DNA of 64,000 nucleotides, from the NCBI GenBank assembly GCA_964016875.1, contig OZ024728.1, positions 25,047,328-25,111,327 on the forward strand. Direction: 5' to 3'. This DNA comes from Fallopia convolvulus. Taxonomy: Eukaryota > Streptophyta > Magnoliopsida > Caryophyllales > Polygonaceae. Position 1 is the first letter of the stretch; each line of letters starts with the position of its first letter. The position numbers and the translations under genes were made by a program. A model generated the notes under the pieces. It did not search any database. It saw nothing but the letters and a program-made list of their open reading frames with translations, and was not told the origin of the DNA. This document shows positions 56,005 through 64,000 of this stretch, piece by piece.

Positions 56005-58485
56005 TCTTGTTTTCGAGTTCAAGTGTTGCTCTCTTGGTGTCTTGCTGCTGCAATTTCTAGCATCTGAAAAAATCATTCTTTGATGTTCTTAGATGTTCAT
56101 GACAGTGATTTTCTTTTGAATTAGTCTTTCATGTTCTTTGATGTTCCATGTATGTACCTTATTGCAATTATGTGTATATGACAGTGATTTTTTTATTGCA
56201 GTTATGTTCTTAGATGTTCATGACAGTGATTTTCTTTTGAATCTTTCATGTTCTTTTATTGATTTTAGTATTTTTAGTTGCTCTCTTTAAACTTCAATGT
56301 CATACTAGTTTATTACACTATCTTTAGATTTGGTTTTATTACAACGATTTATTTTTTTTCTTCAAAAATGTGTTTTAATATCCTAAATTATCATAAAATG
56401 ATTTTACCTAACCTTTTATATGTGCATTTTTCATTTACCGACTCTCTATGTATAAGGCGGTCGCCTTCACCTTAGAGGCGCGCCTAGGCAATCTGGGGGC
56501 CATTGCCTCGGGAGTCGCCTCGCATTTTTAAACACTGCTTTGCCCTTTGAATATGCTTGTTTCATGTCCCTACTCCCTATTTCCTTTCTTGTATTGATTC
56601 ATTGCTCTATGAAGGCAAGGCTGCAGAATCTGATATGTGGGGATGGAAGCATGTAACTATCCATGGAGGATTTGACAAGGGAAGCGGTACAAAGAGGTGG
56701 AAATGTAACCACTGCCATCTTCGATACAATGGGTCCTACTCACGTGTGAGGGCCCATCTCCTTGGGTTCAGCGGTGTAGGGATCAAGGGCTGCTCTGCAG
56801 TGGACAGGTCCATGAGAGAAGCATTTCTAGTATTGGAGGAACAACGCCTGTCTCGAAAAAAGAAAAAGACCTCTTCAGGAAATCCTATTGCCAAGCCTAT
56901 TAACAAATGCTTTAGGACTTCTCATCTCATTCTTTCAAGCCCTTCTAGAACTGTTTCCAAAGAAGAAGTGGATGATACAGTTGCTAGATTCTTCTTTGCT
57001 GATGGTTTAAATACAAATACTATAAATTCCCCTTACTTCCAAGAAATGGTGAGAGCGCTTGCTTCTTTTGGCCCAGGATATGAGACTCCTTCAGTAGAGA
57101 AGTTGTCTGATTCTTCTTTAAGCAAAGAAAAAGCGAAGATTGAGAGGGGGATATCTTTGGTTAAAGAATCTTGGACTCATACAGGATGCACTATTCTCTG
57201 TGTCAACCGTTTAGATAGCTCACTTTCTTGCTTCTGTATCAACTTTTTTGTTGCAAGTCCAAGAGGGGTCATATTTCTCAAGGCCATTGATATAACTGAA
57301 GGTGATGGGGGTGACAATTTGTTTATCAGCAGTCTGAGTGACACAATTGTTGAGGTGGGACCCACAAACGTCCTCCAGGTCATTACTCATCTTGGGCAGG
57401 CCAGTTTTGCTTTTGAATCTGTTATAGTATCAAAGTTCCCTCATATATTTTGGTCTCATTGTGCTTCCTATTCCGTCTTCATGCTAATGGAGGAGATTGC
57501 TGAGATAGATTGGATGAAAGATGTTCTTCTTTGTGCCAAAGAAATTGTGCAACTTATCTCGACTTATGCGAGCAGTAGCCCTTCACGTCAAATCATAGAT
57601 TACATCAAAGATTACTCTAACACACTTGGCTTGAAGTTTTCTCCATATGGCGTAGTTCATAAGATATTTTCCATGAAACAAGCATTGCAAACGCTTGTTA
57701 TCAGTGATGAGTGGAAGCAGTGGAAGCTGAACCTTCCAGAAGATACCATTACACATGAAGCTTCCATATTAGATGAAGATTTTTGGGGAAGAGCCCACTT
57801 AATGCTGCAGTTATTTGAGCCCCCTTTGACTTTACTTTCTAATCTTAACATCGACAAATCTGTAATGGGAGACATCTACAACTGGCGAGTCCAATCTCTT
57901 AAGTCTCTGAGGAGCAAAGAAATTGATAAAATTGCACTGACCCAGATGGAGTTTCTAATAGAAACCAGATGGGATACGCTGTTTTCACCGCTTCATGCAG
58001 TTGGCTATATTCTAAACCCTAAATATTTTGGCAAAGGGCAGAGCAAGGACAAAAATGTGATGCGAGGCTGGAAAGCAACTCTAGAGAGATACGAGAGTGA
58101 CAGCTGTACAAGGCGAGTGCTAAGGGAGAAACTCAGCTCCTTCTTGAGAATGGGAGGATCTTTGGGAGAGGAAGATGCTGTAGAGTGTAGGGATAAAATG
58201 GATCCTGTTGCTTGGTGGGAGAATTTCGGGTTTGAAACGCCTCAGTTGCAGACTTTGGCTATAAAAGTTTTGAGCCAAGTTTCAAGTGTTTCTGTGTGTG
58301 ACGACAGTTGGTCGTGTAAAGATAGTTGGATGTGCAAGAATTTACCGTGTCGAAAAAGTGTGATTGATTTGGGAGCTAAAAATGTGGAAGATTTAGTGTT
58401 TGTGCAGAATAATCTCAGACTCCAAAGTTTGAAGACTGGAAATGGAAAATCTTGTGGTGTGCCTTGCAATGGAATTTCTTGTTGA
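54614..58485 (+). CDS. BED-type zinc finger / DUF659 protein, domesticated hAT transposase-like
   Basis: Two coding exons, 54614-54629 (MPPQSG) and 56615-58485, with a phase-1 GT-AG intron of 1,985 bp, give 628 residues. Residues about 15-70 form a BED-like zinc finger (RWKCNHCHLRYNG, then RVRAHLLG and GC). DUF659 follows at about 130-280 (NSPYFQEMVRAL, GPGYETPS, ESWTHTGCTILC, VIFLKAIDIT), and the hAT C-terminal dimerisation part at about 520-610 (DPVAWWENFGFETPQLQTLAIKVLSQ, then NVEDLVFVQNNLRL). Such genes are taken to be former transposases kept as DNA-binding nuclear proteins; the exact role is unknown. I chose the exon-1 ATG because the family begins MPP.SG and the splice restores it; the uninterrupted frame upstream to 56557 is intron and transposon sequence. 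The gene is intact. The C-terminus after the dimerisation motif is Cys/Ser-rich. Confidence 0.9.
55542..56537. mobile_element. Non-autonomous hAT element in the intron, 996 bp
   Basis: Terminal inverted repeats CAGTGTTTAAAAAGGCAAGG (55542) and its near-complement ending TTTTTAAACACTG (56537). A perfect 8-bp target duplication CTTTGCCC is at 55534-55541 and 56538-56545. It has no transposase; a (CT)n run is at 55972-56002. The 8-bp duplication and CAG-type end place it in the hAT superfamily. Confidence 0.93.
55972..56002. repeat. (CT)n microsatellite
   Basis: About 15 CT units within the intronic hAT element. Confidence 0.9.
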
Positions 58486-60146
58486 TTTTTTGCTGGAGAG
58501 TAGAGTTATTCAGGCTATTGAATTATTTCAGTCAACTGATGTTTGAAACCATGCAGGTGCGCATTTGTGAATAAGTACTTCTACGTTGAATTTGAATTGG
58601 AGGCCAGGTTTTCACTCTCCAATGGAGTCTACTGTCTGCCTTGTGTGCTGTGCAGTTGAGGAACTTGGTTTGGTATATACTTATATAGGAGTACTTCTTT
58701 GCTTGTATAGTTGTATATGAAAATTTTCTTATGAAAGATCTGATGTTTTTTTGGTTAAGATCACCCCCCTTGCAGAGCTAATACCAAATGGGCATCAGAA
58801 TTAACTATCAAAAAGAAAAAAAAAAAAAAACTTACCTACCCTCACCAAACAATCACTTGCGTAATTTTGTATAAATACAATGCAATTTTGTTAAAAAAAA
58901 ATTACCATTTCGAAATATAGAAATTATATCTTACCCATCATAATATGAAAAATTGCAATTTATGTGACTTGAAGGAAGTGCAAATTTTGAAAATTAAATT
59001 TCTTCATTTATTGTATGAACGAAATATATATGGATTTAAACTAGCCATAGAATCAATCACATTGAATGTCTCTCCCTCTTCAAAAAAAAAAAAAAAAAAA
59101 CTACTCATAGAAAAAGTATACTTCTTGAAAATTAAAGAATCGTTCATCATAAACTACTTAAATAATAAGCATGATTTGAGATTTTTGTAGGTCAAGGTAT
59201 GTATATCCGATGTTACATTGATTGATTTTCCTTGTCATCGATTTGAAATTCTTAAAGGCTGAATGAAGAAGAATGGGACAACACGTATCCAAATTCCTAA
59301 GCTGTGAGGGATTGGATGGCCGGGTAAAGCCTTTTCCTACCTAATCAACAGTGTGTTAGTTTATCTAAGATTTCTTTGCATACCAAATACGTGAAGCAGA
59401 GAATTATAAAATCAAAGACAAAATGCTTTTTGAAGCATGTGAAAGAAGCAACAACCATTTGTTCCAAGTAAAACAGCTCACTTAACTTTTGCTTCTTAAG
59501 CTACACAAATAAATGAATCATACTCTTTCATTTTTTTTTGGGAATCAATTTAATTAGTCTCCTTCTAAAGGGAAGTGGTGGGTTTTAGATTTTTAGTTCA
59601 CCCACTTTTCCTATAAGAGTATATGCTTTTACAAATATAAAAAATTTGCCTCTAATGTTCTGTTAGACCTTAAAAAGCCTATATTTTTCCAAATTTGGCA
59701 GTCGTGATTATAAGGTCATTTCAACTTTGTTTTTTGGTCAGACATTATATCAACCTTAATTAGTTAATATTACTTGTTGATGAGGTGTTCCGCATAATAA
59801 TTTTCTTTCAAAAAGTAGTGTTGAACGTATTTAACAAAAGGAAGATTTAAGTCACAACTTGTTACCTATTTAACGTAAATGGAAGATTTGAACTAGAAAA
59901 ATGTTCTTCTATATATATATATATAGTTTATCGATGTCAAGTTTTAAAGGAATTGGAATTATGCACAAGAAGTTATAATGCATACTGGCATTTCATTGCA
60001 TTTGGGGTCAGAGTTTGTAAGAGTAAATAGCCTAATTTGCATTGAGTTATATATAGGAGCAAAAGTCATAGATCGTGGTCAAAGAGAAAAGGAAGAGATA
60101 TAATATCTGTCTTGAACAGGTGAGTATAGACCGGAGATTCAACCCT
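58486..60146. other. 3' UTR and gene-free downstream region
   Basis: The first ~250 bp are probably the 3' UTR of the hAT-derived gene. The remainder is AT-rich with poly-A runs near 58820 and 59085. No gene seen. Confidence 0.5.
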
Positions 60147-60147
60147 A

Positions 60148-60291
60148 TGTGCTATATGTGCTATACGAATGTATGAGCTATATGAGGTATATGGATATAT
60201 GGATAAATGTGCTATATGAGCTATATGAATATATATGCTGTATGGATTATATGGATATATGTGTTATATGTGTTATTTGTGGTATCTCTAA
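60148..60291. repeat. Degenerate minisatellite of GCTATATGA-type units
   Basis: Irregular repetition of TATATG(A/T)GCTATATG and TATATGGATATATG units. Short frames over it are artefacts. Confidence 0.7.
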
Positions 60292-60494
60292 AATTTCCAG
60301 AGTTGATTGCACAGAAAGTATGTTAGAAGATGGCATATGATATATGATTACATGATGCACTTGATTGCATAGCATATTGCAATGAGATTTAAAAGGACAT
60401 GTGACTGTCTCGCCTTGAATTTGTATTACAGGATCTACGGATTATACAGGACCTACGGGTCATACATGATCTTCGGATCATACAGGACCTACGG

Positions 60495-60640
60495 GTCATA
60501 ATGAGGAAATCTTCAGATTTCTTTCTTAAAGCGACCATAAGAGTCATAATGAAGAGATCTTCAGATTTCTTTCTTAAAGCGACCATAAGAGTCATAATGA
60601 GGAGATCTTCGTATTTCTTTCTTAAAGGGACCATAAGAGT
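60495..60640. repeat. 48-bp tandem repeat x 3
   Basis: Units start at 60495, 60543 and 60591 with GTCATAATGA(G/A)GA and contain TTTCTTTCTTAAAG. A related shorter repeat of ACAGGACCTACGGGTCATA precedes it (60447-60500). Since 48 is a multiple of three, the minus strand stays open, but no protein family is recognisable. Confidence 0.9.
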
Positions 60641-61934
60641 CCATATACAATAAACCTGGGGCAGATTCAGGCTTGTACAGTTCACAGAATAATAAATCGG
60701 ATACATCAGCATTTGCATTTGCATAGTAAATTCATATATGACATATATAATATGTATGAATATGTATACTGACCAATTGTTTGGCTTTGTGTGAAATAAT
60801 TGACGATGGTTTATATTCACTGAGTATGCGACTCATGTAAATCGCAAAACAATTTTCAGGTCCAGCTAATTCTTACTGACATGTGTCTCTGTTAGAGGTC
60901 ACATTCATACAGGTCGATCAGTTGAAGCTTTATGCAACCTTCTCCTTCTCATTTTGCATCTTAGACATATGGCCTGTAATAGAAGTTAAAGTAATAGATG
61001 TATTAGTATAAAAGTAAAGACATGTAGTTGTGTGTGTGCAACCTTTTGTGATTGTTACTTTCTGATATGTGCTTATGTGGATAGTTGTTGTATGTGAATT
61101 ATCTGTTTATATAAGAGATAAGTTATTACTAAGTATATGTCATAAGGTATAAGAGTGTCACATTATTTGTGCGCAAAATCACAGTTTTGATGAACAAAAT
61201 CACAGTGTTGATGAACAAATCCATAGTGCTGGTGAACAATCTGGGCGTGTGTCCTATTTCCGTTTTTTTTTCAAAAATACGCGAAAAATTCGCCAAAAAT
61301 TCGCATGTGCCGTTTTTCCCCTTTTTAAGTGAAATGAACATTGCCTTTGATTTTTCTCCATCCAACGGCTCTTATTCTCTCTTATTTTACACTTGGGCGC
61401 CCATTTGCACCTAAACCGGACTCTAATTATTACTCCGTAGTATAGATTTACAGTTTTGATGTTGTAGAATTTATTCTTTTCTATTGAGGGAAATAGCTTA
61501 TGTAATTAAGGTAGTTTAGATGCACTTCATATGATTTTACATAGAAATTTCTGTAATTTTTATATTTAAACAAAATTAAGTACTTTTCAATAAAACATAA
61601 TTTTCTATTTCTCATGAGTTTCAATTTCTATAAAATTTCTTCATTAAATTTCCATATTGAACTAAACGAGACCTAAGATCTAAATGGCTCTTTTAGATCA
61701 ACAACGTCATGCATATATAGAAATTCTAATTCTTACTATAGAATGTTGTTTTTGTTTTCAGATCACCCACTTTTTTTAGCAACACTTATTATTCATAATT
61801 TACCTTTGGAATTATCTAATATGTTGTTTAAAGGGAGAAAAAAATAACAAAAAATAGAGGATAAAAGGAGAGGTGAATCTTAAAGGATGGAGCATTGGAT
61901 GAAGCATTAATGGCTTACATATTTATCTTTTACT

Positions 61935-61984
<50 letters not shown>

Positions 61985-62199
61985 CCACATTAATAGTACT
62001 GATAACAAACCATTTATTGTATCAATTAATTTGACTAAATAATTGTTCATTGAGAATTTAATGTTAAAATAATGGAGACTAGAATGCTTTAATCCGTCTA
62101 TTGGACGTCACGTATTGTATGTTCATCGGATCAAAAGAAAAAACGAATGTACTAAGATATTTTTCATATGCATTCATTGCATCCCACCTCCTACACAGC
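60641..62199. other. Gene-free region with short repeats
   Basis: A 21-bp unit (AAAATCACAGTTTTGATGAAC) is repeated three times at 61175-61237. An (AT)n microsatellite is at 61938-61975. No gene seen. Confidence 0.6.
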
Positions 62200-62207
62200 A
62201 TTACTTC

Positions 62208-62997
62208 TAGACCCGTTCCTAACATTTTAGAGGCCCCTGGGCGAAAATAAATTATAGGGCCCTAACATGTTAAATACTTAAAAACTTTTAATATTAAATA
62301 TTAATAGAAATTTCTAATCAACAATAGGGTAAATTTTTCATCAACACTTGAATTTTGAATATAAATTATATTAGGCACAAGATAATGTTTATTAATCTAA
62401 TTTAAATCTCTTAAGTTTCGAATCGAGTAATATAACACACCCCTAATCCATCAAAATTCTTAAAAGCTTATTTTTTTAATTCGATAAATTTGTCAAGTTA
62501 ATTTTCTTCTTATAATATAAGTTTAAATTGAAACTCTTCTTCAGGTATATGATTAATAAAATAATTGTATATAGCTAAAACAAATTAAAAATTTAAACTA
62601 AAAAATAATTAATTTAAACAATCCCCATATATGCACAATTAAAAATGATGCCCCATCAGCCCATTTACTCTTACGTACTAACTAACGCGTACATATTCTA
62701 ATTCATAGGCTAATTCACGTACAGATGTACAGTACAATTGAAATAAGTAATTTTAATTTTTTTTAACCCTCTTGACCATTAATTAAACAACCTCCTTAAT
62801 GGACAAGATTAAATGGGCTTTATTTTAAATATTATTGGGTCTTTTTTCTAATCCAACAAATCTCCAATTGCTTTAATATTATTTCTCTTGTTAATAATTA
62901 ATACTATTACTACACATATACTATTTTAATTGGGCCCCCAATTCAGCTTGGGCCCTGGGCCGTCGCCCAGGCTGCCCTTGCTGTTGGACCGACCCTG
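62208..62997. mobile_element. Non-autonomous hAT-type element, 790 bp
   Basis: An 8-bp target duplication ATTACTTC is at 62200-62207 and 62998-63005. Imperfect terminal inverted repeats: left TAGACCCGTTCC with CTGGGCGA about 30 bp in; the right end read inward gives CAGGGTCGGTCC with CTGGGCGA in the matching place. The interior is AT-rich and non-coding. Likely old. Confidence 0.85.
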
Positions 62998-63005
62998 ATT
63001 ACTTC

Positions 63006-63924
63006 AAGTTGATGTTGAACACCATCATACAATTCATCAAGAGTGCAAAATGTGACATCTTGGTCGGGTTTGTTGCAATCAGTTTTTGCATGTTGTTGTG
63101 AAATACAATCAGTTTTTGCATGTTGTTGTGAAATACAAAATGTAATGAGTATTTATAAATATACTTGCAGGATATTATCATGGTAAAAAAATGATAACAA
63201 AAGTTGTTAGAAGAGATAAAATATGATAGCTATATTTTTGACCTAATTTACTAGTAGAGTTACAATTGGTATTACATTGGTCCTTGTGGGATCGATACTT
63301 GAGGTGATATAATTGACCTCGTTTGCTTGCGGGTTAATTTTGGCTGCATCAATCCCATTGCCAAATGGAGCTCCCATACATTAAATCCAAAAGATATTTA
63401 TACGAAAAAATGCATGAAAAAATCTCATTGCCAATTTGGTTTTAAGGTTGATAAACAAAATGGATAAAAAAAAATATGGATAAAAACCCCATTGTAATTT
63501 TGTTTTATAAGGTTGAAAAAAAAGTGGACAAAAATGGATAAGAAAAACCCATTGCGAATTTGTTTTTAAGGTTTAAAAAAATGGATAAAAACACATTGTA
63601 ATTTTGTTTTTTAAGGTTGATAAAAAAAATAGATACAAAAAATGAAAACAAACAAAGGATGGATAAAAAATATGGATTGTTCATGATGGACTTTAATGGA
63701 GGTAAGGGAAAATGAATAGTTGATGGAGAAGAAAAGATAAAAAAGTGTGTATAAAGTGATATTGGTTGAGGGTATTTTTATAAGAAATGTATAGATATAA
63801 AATAAAAGGGGATAGTACGACAAACATTTCGGGACACTTGATAATGAATAGTGGACAAACAAAAGGGGACGGAAGGGGTATTTTTTCTTGTCCATAGATT
63901 GTATTTAGACCATTATAAAATAGG
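63006..63924. other. Gene-free right end with tandem repeats
   Basis: A 30-bp unit (CAATCAGTTTTTGCATGTTG) is duplicated at 63076-63135. At about 63395-63625 a degenerate unit of 60-75 bp is repeated about four times, each with CCCATTG(T/C)(A/G)ATTT, TTTTAAGGTT and AATGGATAAAAA elements. No gene seen. Confidence 0.65.
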
Positions 63925-63993
63925 GGAGGAGAGTTCGAACTCGTGACATAATAGCCACAGACGCCATTACTTGTAAGCTAGACTAGTGAGGCT
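63925..63993 (-). mobile_element. Possible tRNA-derived SINE head, cut by the window end
   Basis: The minus strand has a tRNA-like start (GCCTCACTAGTCTAGC) and a B-box-like GAGTTCGAACTC about 50 bp later. No A-rich tail or duplication can be checked. Confidence 0.4.
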
Positions 63994-64000
63994 TGATTGT

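Noticed and set aside
56557..56614. Start of the hAT-derived protein at the upstream end of the open frame
   Set aside because: This stretch is intron sequence; splicing from the ATG at 54614 gives the family's usual N-terminus with correct phase.
60389..60820. A 143-codon minus-strand protein with repeats
   Set aside because: The frame is open only because the repeat unit is 48 bp; no start context, homology or sensible composition.

Overview
The window is eudicot nuclear DNA: AT-rich, intron-bearing, and dominated by plant transposable elements. The species cannot be named from the sequence. Only one gene looks like an intact cellular gene, a BED-finger/DUF659 protein derived from a hAT transposase (54614-58485, + strand). 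Almost everything else is transposons, many inserted into one another.

Region 1 (1184-40157) reads best as a single Ty3/gypsy retrotransposon on the minus strand (gypsy-1). Its two ~0.9 kb LTRs now lie about 38 kb apart and are flanked by near-identical 5-bp target duplications (ATAGT/ATAAT). Nested in or joined to it, left to right: an 11-kb CACTA (En/Spm) transposon inside the 3' LTR, with TNP2- and TNPA-type genes; a tRNA-Asp-primed LTR element splitting the reverse transcriptase, which carries a nearly full-length copy of tRNA-Asp and a partial duplication of its own target; a 10.4-kb Athila-like element without reverse transcriptase or integrase, sown with paired TCGTTAACGA palindromes; a second Ty3/gypsy element (gypsy-2, + strand); and a truncated Cassandra-type TRIM whose LTR carries a 5S-rRNA-like segment.

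Region 2 (40163-46008) holds a decayed Ty1/copia element (40776-45444, 5-bp duplication AGATC) that itself contains a 570-bp Helitron and another insertion, followed by a tRNA-derived SINE.

Region 3 (46009-54363) is bounded by convincing Helitron ends, in minus orientation. It carries intron-containing fragments of at least four unrelated plant genes on the + strand: mitochondrial complex I subunit PSST/NDUFS7, an ABCG3-like ABC transporter, a CBS-domain protein and a phenylcoumaran benzylic ether/isoflavone-reductase-like protein, plus one unrecognised acidic protein. The element ends only 250 bp upstream of the start codon of the hAT-derived gene.

Region 4 (54364-64000) is the hAT-derived gene, whose single intron has received a 996-bp hAT element, followed by gene-free AT-rich DNA with several tandem repeats, a second hAT-type element (62208-62997) and a SINE-like end. 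All transposon protein genes except the TNPA-type gene are clearly broken, so most of the window is a fossil record of successive insertions.
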